NCBI RefSeq assembly: GCF_041080835.1
Contig: NZ_CP129684.1
Span: forward strand, 1-42,795
Reading direction: 5' to 3'
Source: Bifidobacterium sp. WK012_4_13
GTDB lineage: Bacteria > Actinomycetota > Actinomycetes > Actinomycetales > Bifidobacteriaceae
DNA: 42,795 nucleotides
Numbering within the stretch: the stretch's first letter is position 1; each line of letters begins with the position of its first letter. The notes below the pieces were generated by a model. The model searched no databases, was not told the DNA's origin, and saw only the letters and a program-made list of their open reading frames with translations. The translations under genes were made by a program, and so were the position numbers. Shown here piece by piece: positions 15,457 through 24,688 of this stretch.

Positions 15457-17163
15457 CCGCTTCTCCTTGTACACGAAGGCAGACGGATCTATCTTCTTGG
15501 AAAGGAACGGCCGCACGCCGCGCAGCGTATACACGCACTCGTCCGATCTGATCAGCGCCAGCTCGTCCGTGGTCAGCAGCTCTCGCTTCACCTTGTGCCA
15601 CGACTTCGTGCTGCTGCCGCTCATCCCATAGCTCTGACTATCCTCGCGCACGTCGATGGTGCCCGATCCGAGCCGCTTGCTCAGCCACTCGTTCGTGGTG
15701 TTGTCATTCGACCCGAGGTAGAGGATGGAATCGCAGTTGCCCACGATGGTGTCCCACTGCTCCTTATAGAGGGCCTTGCCCTGACTGTATGACTGCAAGA
15801 CGATGCACGCGCTGATCCACCGACTGCGGAACGTGGAGATGCGCTGCTCGAAGTCGGGAATCTTGCCGATGTTGGCGAACTCGTCCAACAGGCATTGAAT
15901 GGGCACCTGCACATGCCCTTCGGGACTGTGGTCGGCAATGTAGATGTTCTCCTCGAACAGGCACTGGTAGAAGATCGAGGCGAGGAAGCTGAACGTGCGA
16001 TCCGTGTCCGACAGTTCCAGGAACAGTACCGTTTTCTCCTTGCCTATGCGTCCCAGGTCAATGTCATCGTCGGAGAGCATGGCGCGCACATGGCCGACCT
16101 GCATCGGGGCAAGCCGGTTGCCCAGGGAGATGATGATGCTTTTCTTCGTCTCGCCGGCACCCTGCGTGAACGGCGTGTACTCCTTGATGGCGAACTCAAG
16201 GCCCTGGATGATGCGGGTGGCCTCGTCGTCATAAAGCTCTGGATCCTTGATGAATGCGGCGACCGTGTGCTTCGCGGACTCAAACATCAGGTCAACGTCG
16301 AAACGCTTGTTTTCATCCTGCTCACTCGCGCCCATGCGGCCAACCAGGTCGATGACCATAGGCAGCGATGGATCGGTCTCGGAGAAGTAGACGAACGCGA
16401 TCAGGGCATTCAGGAGGGCACGTTCGGAACTGACCCAGAACGAGTCGGACGATTCCTTGCTGCTGCTGCCCGACGTGTTGTTGATCAGGTTCTCAGTCAA
16501 TCGCAGGATGGACACTTCGGGATCGTTTCTGCTGAAATACTTCATCGGGTTGAAATGATTGGATTGGGCGAAGTCGATAAGGTTCAGCGTGCGCACCTGG
16601 TAGCCGCGTGACGCCAGCTCCATGCCGTAGTCGCGCATGATCTCGCCCTTGGGATCGGTGACCGCATAGCTTGTCAGGGCACGCCGCAGGTTCGGCATGA
16701 TGAAGAAGCGCGTTTTTCCCGTGCCGGAACCGCCGATAATGAAGGCATTGATATTGCGCTGCGTCTTGTGCGTGTCAATGCTCAGCCCCTCGGTCTGGGT
16801 GAATTGAATGTTGTTGAACGCCTTGCGATCCATGAAGGGGCGTATGTCTCTGGCAGTGCCCCATGTAGCTGACCCATGTTCCTCGCCGTTGCGCTCTCTG
16901 CGCCACCCCGCGTTATACAGCGCAACCAGGCCGAGCGCGATCAGGCTGACGGCACCGGCCATGAGATCAGCACGGTTCGTGGAAAAGTGCGACGGACGGG
17001 AGAGAATGTCGGTAAAGAGACGGTTCATCGCCGTGTCGAGACTCATGCCCTGGGCGCGGTCTGTGCGCACCTGGTAGCTGATCTTGTCAACCATCCAGAA
17101 CAGGATGACGGCGAAGACGATGCCGATAACGGCAAGATCGCGTCTGTTGCGTGTACGATTCAT
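15451..17163 (-). CDS. virD4: VirD4/TraG-family type IV coupling protein
   Basis: This 570-residue membrane ATPase links the relaxosome to the secretion channel. Two N-terminal membrane helices (about 9-28 and 62-80) precede Walker A GGSGTGKT (about 141-148). LLDEFANIGKIPDFE (about 421-435) is the Walker B region typical of VirD4/TraG proteins, followed by ISACIVLQSYSQ. It lacks a long all-alpha domain, like many Gram-positive coupling proteins. The ATG has AAGG upstream. It ends a cluster that starts with the PcfB-like gene, consistent with a coupling-protein/relaxase-accessory unit. Confidence 0.92.
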   Translation of the reverse strand: MNRTRNRRDLAVIGIVFAVILFWMVDKISYQVRTDRAQGMSLDTAMNRLFTDILSRPSHFSTNRADLMAGAVSLIALGLVALYNAGWRRERNGEEHGSATWGTARDIRPFMDRKAFNNIQFTQTEGLSIDTHKTQRNINAFIIGGSGTGKTRFFIMPNLRRALTSYAVTDPKGEIMRDYGMELASRGYQVRTLNLIDFAQSNHFNPMKYFSRNDPEVSILRLTENLINNTSGSSSKESSDSFWVSSERALLNALIAFVYFSETDPSLPMVIDLVGRMGASEQDENKRFDVDLMFESAKHTVAAFIKDPELYDDEATRIIQGLEFAIKEYTPFTQGAGETKKSIIISLGNRLAPMQVGHVRAMLSDDDIDLGRIGKEKTVLFLELSDTDRTFSFLASIFYQCLFEENIYIADHSPEGHVQVPIQCLLDEFANIGKIPDFEQRISTFRSRWISACIVLQSYSQGKALYKEQWDTIVGNCDSILYLGSNDNTTNEWLSKRLGSGTIDVREDSQSYGMSGSSTKSWHKVKRELLTTDELALIRSDECVYTLRGVRPFLSKKIDPSAFVYKEKRS

Positions 17164-17166
17164 GAT

Positions 17167-17613
17167 TTACCTTTTCACTGTGTCCATGCGAGCATTGCGC
17201 TCAACGTCATGGGTGAGCACACTGCTATCCGACGAGCCGCTTGCAGCCTGCTGCTCATGACTGTGCTGCTCCTGTATGAGGCGCTGTGTGGTCTGATGCA
17301 GGAGGTTTCTCACATCCATCGCAGTGCGGCGCCGCGAGGAATCCTCACGCTGCCCGTCACCGCCCTGTGCCGTCCGGTCGGACTGCATCTTGTGTTCGGG
17401 GAGGCTGGCCTGAAGCTGCGGCAAGGCCGGCGCCGGCCGGCGCACCTTCACGGGCGGCTGAGGATCGTTGACCGGCATGGTGATGGCCGTGATCCCCTCA
17501 CCGAACCATGTGATGACCCGTTCTGCCGTGGTGCCGGTCATGGCCTGAAAGAGCTGCAACGACGGCGATCCGGCGTGAGCGGCACCGACCAGAACGCGAG
17601 CAGTGGGTTTCAT
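17167..17613 (-). CDS. hypothetical transfer-cluster protein
   Basis: This 148-residue protein is not recognised. An N-terminal small-residue helix (MKPTARVLVGAAHAG) and a short hydrophobic segment (VITWFGEGITAI) are followed by a Pro-rich and then Gln/Ser/Arg-rich, probably disordered tail. It overlaps the OB-fold gene by four bases (ATGA) and ends three bases before virD4, so all three are coupled. A role as adaptor between the relaxosome and VirD4 is only suggested by position. Confidence 0.55.
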   Translation of the reverse strand: MKPTARVLVGAAHAGSPSLQLFQAMTGTTAERVITWFGEGITAITMPVNDPQPPVKVRRPAPALPQLQASLPEHKMQSDRTAQGGDGQREDSSRRRTAMDVRNLLHQTTQRLIQEQHSHEQQAASGSSDSSVLTHDVERNARMDTVKR

Positions 17614-17954
17614 GCTTCACTCTCCTGCCAGGTTTCACTAGTTTCACCAGTCATGGCCTCAATGTTGACCACGGCCGTGATTTGGCCCGAGTTTTCTTTC
17701 TTCTCGCGCACAAGTCCACGGATCCAGAGCAGATCACCACGGGTATATTGCTTGGCCTGGCAATATCTGGAAACAGTGCCGCGCGCACTACAGGGAACAC
17801 TCACCAGACGATTGCCGCCAATATCGCAGGTCACTAAAAGATACGTAACTTCATTGCCGTCGCTGAAACTCAGATGCTTCGGTTCCTTCAACAGCGTGCC
17901 TGTAATCCACACTCGTGCCCCGGCAGGCAGCACATCTTCTTCTTCCTCGCTCAT
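17610..17954 (-). CDS. small OB-fold protein, SSB-like
   Basis: This 114-residue protein shows alternating beta strands typical of an OB fold: ARVWITGTLLKEPKHL, EVTYLLVTCDIGG, RGDLLWIRGLVREKK and GQITAVVNIEAM. The GTLLKEP start is reminiscent of the GNLT-x-DP opening of single-strand-binding proteins. It may coat transferred single strands or act in the relaxosome. The acidic start (SEEEEDVL) is unusual. It sits seven bases downstream of the PcfB-like gene. Confidence 0.6.
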   Translation of the reverse strand: MSEEEEDVLPAGARVWITGTLLKEPKHLSFSDGNEVTYLLVTCDIGGNRLVSVPCSARGTVSRYCQAKQYTRGDLLWIRGLVREKKENSGQITAVVNIEAMTGETSETWQESEA

Positions 17955-17960
17955 GGCCGT

Positions 17961-18941
17961 TCACCTGGCTCTCGTCTTGGTCGCCGTTTTCACCGGTGCC
18001 GCGTTGCGTGCCCGGTTGATGCGCTCCTGGGTGTCCTGTTTCAGTTCCCTGCGCACGTCGGCGGCAGTCTTCTTGCGTGGCATGGCCTTGGACGATGAGC
18101 GGGTCTTTGCCTGGACGGGCTGCTGCGCGGTCTCGCCATGCTCCTTGCCTACAGCGGGCATCTTCTGGGTGGAGGCCTGCGCCACCTGCTCGATGCCGAG
18201 CTGCTGATAGTTGCCGACACGGCTTGTGTCGAAGTTGGGTACGTTCTGCGCGTAGGAGTCGATGAACTGCTTGACGGCCGGCGTGCATGATTGCGGGAAC
18301 GTGAAAACCTGCTGGCCTTCCCCGCCAGGCTTCACCGTGAAGGGGATGGAGAGCTTGGTGAGATTGTCGCTGATAATCTTCGCATCCCGATCCCATTGCA
18401 CGGTCTTGAACGGCATCGAGAACTTGGGGGCGTCGGCCGCAACGGTTTCCGGCACGAGATCCGAGGCTTTCGTGACCGCCACATCCTGTGCGGTCTCATT
18501 GATGCCCTGAGCTTGCTCAGGCACCGTCACCGGGTCGATGCTAGCCTTGCCGCTCACGGTCGCCAACGCACGTTCGAGCGAGTGTTTGACCATATCGGCG
18601 TCAGTGCCTTTGAACACGATGTAGTACTTGCCGGTATCGGGGTTCTTCTCGATCCCGTAATGCAGCCCATATTGATGCAGTTGATTGCGCACCGAGCGCA
18701 TGTCCTCACGGGAGAGCTCTTCGGTGAAATGAAGGTCGCCGCCAGCCTTCTTCGTGAGTTTCACTACTGATTCACGCCCTTGCCGCAGCGTGTCCTTCGT
18801 GGTTTTCCCTATCTTGGAGACTGTCGTTGATGTGGCCGCCGCAAGTATGTTCGCCGCCTTCTCGCTGACGCGCAGGATAAGGGTTGCTCCCTGCATGGCC
18901 GCGCTGAGCACGCTTTGTGCGATCTGTTCTTCCATGACCAT
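17961..18941 (-). CDS. PcfB-like (DUF3801) conjugation protein
   Basis: This 326-residue protein starts with a helical region (EQIAQSVLSAAMQGATLILR) and an alpha/beta unit around 70-125 (GLHYGIEKNPDTGKYYIVFKGTDADMVKHSLERAL). This matches DUF3801/PcfB proteins, which contact the coupling protein and relaxosome in Gram-positive plasmids. The basic C-terminus contains RKKTAADVRRELKQD. A related alpha/beta unit appears again around 185-240 (IISDNLTKLSIPFTVKPGG), suggesting an internal duplication. The ATG has AAGG 6 bases upstream. It heads the cluster leading to virD4. Confidence 0.7.
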   Translation of the reverse strand: MVMEEQIAQSVLSAAMQGATLILRVSEKAANILAAATSTTVSKIGKTTKDTLRQGRESVVKLTKKAGGDLHFTEELSREDMRSVRNQLHQYGLHYGIEKNPDTGKYYIVFKGTDADMVKHSLERALATVSGKASIDPVTVPEQAQGINETAQDVAVTKASDLVPETVAADAPKFSMPFKTVQWDRDAKIISDNLTKLSIPFTVKPGGEGQQVFTFPQSCTPAVKQFIDSYAQNVPNFDTSRVGNYQQLGIEQVAQASTQKMPAVGKEHGETAQQPVQAKTRSSSKAMPRKKTAADVRRELKQDTQERINRARNAAPVKTATKTRAR

Positions 18942-18985
18942 GATGGCCTTCGCTTTCGTTCAAAAGAATGGTTGAAATATTGAAG

Positions 18986-19021
18986 GATGCCCCGCCCGCA
19001 GGGGAAAGCAGACGGGGCATC
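18986..19021 (-). terminator. GC-rich hairpin upstream of the PcfB-virD4 cluster
   Basis: A 9-bp inverted repeat (GATGCCCCG/CGGGGCATC, 18-base loop) lies between the small membrane protein gene and the PcfB-like gene. The following bases on the minus strand are AT-rich but without a proper T-run. A related GCCCCGTCC/GGACGGGGC hairpin lies at 19261-19293. Confidence 0.5.
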
Positions 19022-19074
19022 ATATGGCCGGCGGATGTTCAGCCGGCCGCTGATGGTGACGGTTGGGGAAACCG

Positions 19075-19218
19075 TCAGTGCCCTGCATGAGGGCCGGTGC
19101 GGTGGTTGATCGCATCGAGGTGTTCAAGCTGTCTGTCTCCTATCGCGGCAGCCCTGCACAGCGATAGCACCATAAGTAGGCCGAATGACACTGCGAGAAT
19201 AGCCACGATCCACAGCAT
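19075..19218 (-). CDS. 47-residue single-helix membrane protein
   Basis: The ATG at 19218 has AAAGGAG six bases upstream (an ideal ribosome site). The product has one membrane helix over residues 2-25 (LWIVAILAVSFGLLMVLSLC) and a short polar tail rich in His and Asp. It sits between two GC-rich hairpins, downstream of the adhesin. The frame is open further upstream, but only the internal ATG has a ribosome site. No family recognised; it may be a small accessory of the transfer channel or adhesin. Confidence 0.55.
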   Translation of the reverse strand: MLWIVAILAVSFGLLMVLSLCRAAAIGDRQLEHLDAINHRTGPHAGH

Positions 19219-19260
19219 GATGGCTCCTTTCGAGACTGGATGAATGTTGGTTTGGGGGAT

Positions 19261-19293
19261 GCCCCGTCCTAAGAAGAGAGAAGAGGACGGGGC
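19261..19293 (-). terminator. hairpin terminator after the adhesin gene
   Basis: A 9-bp perfect stem (GCCCCGTCC/GGACGGGGC) lies a few bases past the stop codon of the adhesin at 19302. The loop is purine-rich on the plus strand. No strong T-run follows, so termination may be partial. Confidence 0.55.
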
Positions 19294-19301
19294 AGGCATG
19301 A

Positions 19302-21149
19302 TTACTCCTTGCTGTCCGTATCCTTGCCGGAAGCGTCGGAGAGGGCGAGGGAACGGCGGTAGAGGAACAGTCCCGCACCGCCACCTGCTAGCAGAACCAC
19401 GGCGGCAGCCAGCCAGAAGATGTCGGCACCGGTCTTCGCCAGGGCGTTCTTGGCGGGCGCGGGCTTGTTGTACCCGTTCCAGTCGTCGTGCGCGCTGATC
19501 GCAGTGTCGTAGCACACCTTGGATGGATCCACGGTCGGGTTCTTGCCGTCGAATGGGTCGGTGTCGATGGCCGGACAGTCGATGATCGGCTGCGCGGTGA
19601 CCTTCGCACGATCCGTGTGGTGGTCGTTGCTCTTGGTGCCCTTCAACGTGCCGGTGACGTCCACGGACGCTCCGGGCTTCAACACGAGCGTGTTCCAGTT
19701 GGCCGGATACTTGAAGTCCACGACCGTGCCGGAACCGGCGATGGTCTGGTCTTTCAAGTCGATCTTTGAGAGACTGGCCTTGCCGGTGTTGGTGATGTGG
19801 AACACGATCTGTGTGTCACCCGTCACGTCCAGGGCGTCCTTGGGATCGTTGCGATCCCCGGCCTTCATGCCGCTCTTCGCATCGTATTTCTCGATGCTGA
19901 TGGAAGGCGTCTGATCAGGAGTATGGGTGACCACCACGTTCGACGGCCTGTCCTGGCCGTTGAGCGTTTCAACAAACTGGTTCTTCACGTCGCCGGTCTT
20001 GATACGTTCCATCTGCACGTAGGCACGCCAACCCTGCTCCGTGGTGTCGTTGGATGAGGCGATGGCGAGGTATCGAGCCGTGGCGGTCACCGTGAGTACA
20101 CCGTCCTTATCGGATGCGGTGAACAGGTCTCCACCGAATTTCGTGGAGTCCACGCCACTGCCGGCGATCCGGTCACCCTTCGCGGCCAAAGTCACGGCCT
20201 TGCCGTCCTGGTATTCGACCACATCCTTGGTGGCGTACACCGCCCACTGGCCGGTGTACCGGTCGTGCGACTGGTCGTACCCGTCCGTGATCTTCCAGTC
20301 GGTGATCTCCTTGTATGCACGATTCGTGTGCAAAGTCGAGGAATCCAGCTGGTAGAGGAACAGGTGGTTCAGGTAGATGCTCTGACCGTCGGCCGAAGCG
20401 CCGCCCACGTTGACCGTGACATCCTTGGAGGGGTTGATCTCTTTCAACGGGTTGCTTACGGTGTTGGTGAGCTTCTGCTCGTTGTTGGTGACCTGGATCG
20501 CGGTGTTCTTCACCGTGTAACCGTCCTTGACGGCCTTCACCGTCATGGGCAGCACGATCTGGTAGGTCTGTCCAAGCACCTTCTGGTCGATGGCGGGCGA
20601 GGTGAGCGGATCCAGCTTCTCGGTCGAATACGCTTTCAGGTCGGACGGCTGCGGGTCGCCCTTCACGGTCTCGCCCGTGGCGGGAATGGTCGTGTCCACC
20701 GTCTTGAAGAAGGCATATACGATGCCGTCCTTCTCCTGGATGTTGAACTTGCCGGTCACGTCACTGCCCTGGGCGTCAAGCACATGGATCCCTGTCGTGT
20801 CAAGCTTCAAGTACTGCTCGTCGTAGTCATCGACCATGCCCAGGCGCTGCACCACATACGCGGTGTTGTCCAGCTTCGAGGCATCGAGGTTGACCCGATA
20901 GTAGATCCTGTCGCCCAGCACGGCGGTCTTGCCGTCGATGTTGATCTTCGCATCCTTCTGAGTGTCCTGCTTGGAGGGATTGTCGTCGGGAGGCGTGTTC
21001 TCCACGATGTTCGACGGAGTGATGCTGTTGTTCAGCGTCAACTTCCACTGGTTGTCCACCTTCGTGTTCGCGGGAGCATCCTTGGAGACCGTGCCCTCGA
21101 ACCGCACGATGATCCTCGGGTTCGAGCCGGCCTTCCAGTTGGCCTTCAC
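19302..21149 (-). pseudogene. antigen I/II-type LAKTG adhesin, 3' part after a frameshift
   Basis: This is the C-terminal continuation of the gene starting at 23475. It encodes two further isopeptide-type beta domains of the SspB/antigen I/II C-terminal kind (INIDGKTAVLGDRIYYRV with DDYDEQYL, then VNVGGASADGQSIYLN), a DUF11-like Ig domain (SISIEKYDAKSG and HITNTGKASLSKIDL) and a sortase anchor: LAKTG, membrane helix and RRS. The frame is open upstream to the shift near 21247. With one G fewer in the GGG at 21246-21248 both parts join (4173 bases, 1390 residues). If not translated from its own start (a weak GTG at 21149), the surface anchor would be lost. Confidence 0.8.
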
Positions 21150-21189
21150 CCAGGCGTCGGAGAACGCGATGCGAACCGTGTGCGCGGTG

Positions 21190-23475
21190 TCATCCCAGGT
21201 GTTGGTGTACTGGCTCTTGGGAATGATGTTGCCCGTATTCAGGTCGGGTGACCTCCAAGGTCTGCTTGTCCACGTTCAGATACTGGTCGTAACTGTCCGT
21301 CACACCCACGTTCGTCACCTGATAGGCCAGGTTCGCAGGCAGTTTCGGCGTGGTTTCAAGCTTGTATTCGACCTTCTGGCCGGGGAACACGGTCTTGCCG
21401 TCCACGCTGGACTGGTCGCCGCCCTGTGAGGACTCGGCAAGCACATCCTTCGTCACCGGGGGCACATACCCGCAGATCTCAGGCTCGTTCGTATCCTCAG
21501 ACTGCGTGTTCACCGTCTCGGAACCCGCGTTCGTCAAACCCGCGCCATCGTTGACACCGGCGGGGTTCGTGCAGAAGGTCAGCTCGTCGCCGGCGTTCTT
21601 GCCGAAGTCGGAGCGCACCTGCTCGGCGCCCCCGCCATTGGCGAAATTGATGGTTCCTGGGATCAGCAGGGTGATCTGCTGAGCCTTGGCCAGGCCCTTC
21701 AACGAGGTGAGATAGCCGGCCTTCGCGGTTGCGGTGGCAGTCGTACCGTTCACGGTGATGGTGAACTGGTCGGTCACGTCCGTGCCCGTGTTGGCGATGT
21801 CCGCGACACTGGACTGCTTCTCACTGCTCGCATCGGCCTCGTACACGCGGATCTTGGACGCGTCGGCGGCATCGAAGATGTAGTCCGCCTTCGCCCAATC
21901 GTCGGTCAACGTGAGCTTGGTGGGGGCTTGGATCAGGTGTGCGGCAACGGTTCCGTTGACCACTGAGCCGACCTTGTCGCCGTCGAGGAAGGTCTCGGTG
22001 TCGGCACCGGTCTGGTTGCTTCTGGACGGGTCGATCACGGCCTGCCACTTGCCATCCACGTATTTGATCCAGGACTTGTCGGGGTTGGGACGCCAGGTCG
22101 GGAACGACTTGTCATCCGTGTTCACGCTCGGCTCCTGATTCCACTTGACCGAAGCCACATCATCGACCTTGGAGAAGTCAGGCTTGGCAACCGTCACATC
22201 GAAGCTGAAGGTGAAGGTGTGATCCGACGGCATCTCACCCTTGGAAGCGGCGCGCACGGCAGTGACCGTGTTCGCGTTTCTGTCCCAGTTGATCGTGAAC
22301 TGACCGGATACATCCTTATTACCGTCCGACGTGTCCACGAGCTTGTAGTTGCTGATGCCATAGCTCACGCCGTTCGGGGTGATCGTATCCTTGATGGTCA
22401 TCTCATAGCCACCACGACCGGTACCGGTCGTGATCGTCGTACGATTCACCATCCGGTCGGCGGAAGTACCCTCTTCGATGCTCTTACCAGGCTTCACGGG
22501 AGGCACGGCGGCAACCGAGAACGATTCAGACGCCTCAGGATCCGTGGTATCCACGGCAGCCTGCATCTTGCCCTGCTTGGCTACCTGCACGTCAAACCAG
22601 TACGTGCCTTCCTGCCAATGCGACATGCCAAAGTCAGACGGCGTGAAATCAGGAGAATTCTTCGAACCGTTATTACTGACCGTGACACTCTTCGTCACAC
22701 TCTTAGCGGCCACATACCCGTTCTTCTGACCGTCATAATGCATGATCACCTTCGCCGACAGGTTCTCACTTAATGAGGAACCATTATTGGACGTGGTAAT
22801 CACATCATGCACCGCAGCGGTGGAACCCACCTTCATCGACGCCGGCGAAGCCTGCTTCGTGGAAACCGACAGATTATAAGCCACCGGAGGCTCGTCGCTG
22901 GACAATACAATCACGATGATGCCAGGAGACTTTGCAGCCTCACGAGCAACCAAACCGTTAATAGTGGTCACACCGTCAGAAAATGGAGTGGTGGTCTGAT
23001 AATCAACACCCTCATACGAGTAGCTTTTCCCCTGCGTAGTTGCATTCCAGGCGGCAGCCCACTGATCCGAGTTGAACCCGCCAGTACTACCCGTGTACTG
23101 GCCATCAGTAGAAACCGCGCCGACACTGACCAGGCGGCAGCCCGCATTCGTATCACCATCATGCTTGGCAGCATAACGGGACTGGCATTCACCCACAGCA
23201 CTATTCAACGCCGTGGTAGCAGCAGCATCAGCAGGATGCGTGGCATCGTTATACGAAGTCAAACCCATACTCGCCAAAGCAACACCCACGTTAGCCAACG
23301 TGGGAGCACCAAAACTATCACGATACGCAAAACTGATCTGACCATCACCGCCAGCACCCGTGCCGCCACCACCAGATCCGCCACCACCATCAGCGAAAGC
23401 CAGTGGCGAAACAAGCGTGGAAAGCGCCGCAATCACAGCAGCAACTACGGTCGCACCCTTCTTCCAATTCCTCAT
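21190..23475 (-). CDS. antigen I/II-type mating adhesin, 5' part (frameshifted)
   Basis: This part encodes 761 residues with a signal peptide (MRNWKKGATV start, cleavage after AFA) and a Gly-rich stretch. A globular N-terminal region (about 45-195) is followed by beta-sandwich domains and the first SspB-type isopeptide domain, whose FPGQKVEYKLE and VTDSYDQYLNV match those repeated downstream. At about residue 742 an extra base in a C run (GGG on the plus strand, 21246-21248) shifts the frame and ends the protein 19 residues later. The ATG follows AAGGGA. Large adhesins like this (PrgB type) promote mating-pair formation in Gram-positive plasmids; it lies within the transfer block. As sequenced it would be released, not anchored. 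Confidence 0.82.
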   Translation of the reverse strand: MRNWKKGATVVAAVIAALSTLVSPLAFADGGGGSGGGGTGAGGDGQISFAYRDSFGAPTLANVGVALASMGLTSYNDATHPADAAATTALNSAVGECQSRYAAKHDGDTNAGCRLVSVGAVSTDGQYTGSTGGFNSDQWAAAWNATTQGKSYSYEGVDYQTTTPFSDGVTTINGLVAREAAKSPGIIVIVLSSDEPPVAYNLSVSTKQASPASMKVGSTAAVHDVITTSNNGSSLSENLSAKVIMHYDGQKNGYVAAKSVTKSVTVSNNGSKNSPDFTPSDFGMSHWQEGTYWFDVQVAKQGKMQAAVDTTDPEASESFSVAAVPPVKPGKSIEEGTSADRMVNRTTITTGTGRGGYEMTIKDTITPNGVSYGISNYKLVDTSDGNKDVSGQFTINWDRNANTVTAVRAASKGEMPSDHTFTFSFDVTVAKPDFSKVDDVASVKWNQEPSVNTDDKSFPTWRPNPDKSWIKYVDGKWQAVIDPSRSNQTGADTETFLDGDKVGSVVNGTVAAHLIQAPTKLTLTDDWAKADYIFDAADASKIRVYEADASSEKQSSVADIANTGTDVTDQFTITVNGTTATATAKAGYLTSLKGLAKAQQITLLIPGTINFANGGGAEQVRSDFGKNAGDELTFCTNPAGVNDGAGLTNAGSETVNTQSEDTNEPEICGYVPPVTKDVLAESSQGGDQSSVDGKTVFPGQKVEYKLETTPKLPANLAYQVTNVGVTDSYDQYLNVDKQTLEVTRPEYGQHHSQEPVHQHLG

Positions 23476-23491
23476 GTTGTTCCCTTATCAT

Positions 23492-23568
23492 TAAGGGGCA
23501 GCCCCTTATGGGTTGCCGTATCAGGCTCCCTACTATCGCGCTCATCCGGCAAGATAGAACCGCGATAG
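23492..23568 (-). promoter_or_regulatory. hairpins in the adhesin leader
   Basis: A perfect 7-bp hairpin with a 3-base loop (TAAGGGG-CAG-CCCCTTA, 23492-23508) lies a few bases upstream of the adhesin ribosome site. A second inverted repeat (CTATCGCG/CGCGATAG, 23533-23568) precedes it. They may terminate transcription from the upstream membrane-protein gene or modulate adhesin translation. No clear promoter was recognised in the 139-base gap. Confidence 0.4.
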
Positions 23569-23614
23569 CGGGGGGCACATTTTTAATTGATTATTCAGTT
23601 ATAAGAATTCTTTC

Positions 23615-24667
23615 TTATCCAATTGGGCATATGCTCTTACCATCTACACAGCCCTGAATGGGCTTAGAGGGTGTCAGGTCGAAACCGGATCCCGAGCCGC
23701 TAGAATTGCCTCCTGAGCTGGAATGCGACGAGGATGAGCCACTTGAATGGCTTGATGTCCCGGCAGATGTGCCATTACCGGTTGTAGATCCGGTAGTTTG
23801 GCGTGGCGTAGTGGATCCTGACGAGCCAGAACCAGAAGAACGCTGATACGAGTTCGAGGACGAGGAACCCGAAGATCCCGACGCAGACTGAGACTGAGCA
23901 GCTGACGCGGCCGCAGCCTGTGCGGCGGCCTTATCAGCGGCGGCCTTATCAGATGCGGCCTTCGCGGCCACGCTATCATTGACCGCCTTCACCGGAGCGG
24001 CCAGCGTCGATTGCACATCCTGATAGCGTTTCGGATCCTTCACACTCGTATCGGCAAGCACCTTGTTGGCCGCGTCCAACACCTTCTGCAACGCTTCACG
24101 GGTCTTGTTGTCAGCAACCTTGCCATGGGAGGAATCAAGCGTGCCCTGAGCAGCCTTCACCGCCTTCAGCAAGGAAGCCTTGGCATCGGTCAGGGTCTTC
24201 GCGTCACGCGACACCACCACCGCACGAGCAGCCCTAACAACAGCGGTCTTCGCCGTCTTGCGATCATTTAAGGACTTGTGCAGGATAGCCGTGGTCTGCC
24301 GGATTATTGCAGCGTTTCCCATGGTGCAGGAGGCTTTCTTTGGTGATTTCTGAGTAAAAGCAGTGAGCTTCGCATGGAGAGTATCGACTGTCTTGGTATC
24401 AGCAACCTGACTTGCTGTAATGACCGTGGCTGACTGCACATCACTATCAGTATCTAGGTGCTTGGCCCTACTCTCGAACGTGGAATACTGCTCTTTTGCA
24501 ATCCTGCATTCGCCTTGTGCCACTGCCACCTGATGCCTGTTCCAGAGATGCAGACTCGCCAGCAGAATCAGCAGAACTACAACTACTATTGCCGTGACTG
24601 CCACAGTTAGACGCCGCCGCTTTGATAATGATGACCAGACCGAAGTCAGATCCCTTTTACCACTCAT
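23615..24667 (-). CDS. Ala/Ser-rich single-pass membrane protein (paralogue of 7592-8974)
   Basis: This 350-residue protein has a short basic cytoplasmic N-terminus, one membrane helix at about 22-42, a coiled helical region and the same block as the 7592 protein (RDAKTLTDAKASL through KVADNKTREAL). An Ala/Lys segment and a long Ser/Gly-rich tail follow, ending with two cysteines. It lacks the N-terminal cytoplasmic domain of its paralogue. The two paralogues frame the minus-strand transfer block. A role in spanning the cell wall or stabilising the mating apparatus is inferred. Bifidobacterial proteins of this look have been loosely annotated as colicin transporters, which the sequence does not support. 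Confidence 0.6.
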   Translation of the reverse strand: MSGKRDLTSVWSSLSKRRRLTVAVTAIVVVVLLILLASLHLWNRHQVAVAQGECRIAKEQYSTFESRAKHLDTDSDVQSATVITASQVADTKTVDTLHAKLTAFTQKSPKKASCTMGNAAIIRQTTAILHKSLNDRKTAKTAVVRAARAVVVSRDAKTLTDAKASLLKAVKAAQGTLDSSHGKVADNKTREALQKVLDAANKVLADTSVKDPKRYQDVQSTLAAPVKAVNDSVAAKAASDKAAADKAAAQAAAASAAQSQSASGSSGSSSSNSYQRSSGSGSSGSTTPRQTTGSTTGNGTSAGTSSHSSGSSSSHSSSGGNSSGSGSGFDLTPSKPIQGCVDGKSICPIG

Positions 24668-24688
24668 GATTTCTCTCTTCTATCACCA

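Noticed and set aside
16876..18207. 443-codon plus-strand frame opposite virD4 and accessory genes
   Set aside because: It spans several clear minus-strand genes, has low-complexity composition and no recognisable motif.
20265..21251. Long plus-strand open frame opposite the adhesin gene
   Set aside because: It mirrors the GC-rich codons of the adhesin; the product is Val/Gly/Arg/Leu-rich without domains and has no ribosome site.
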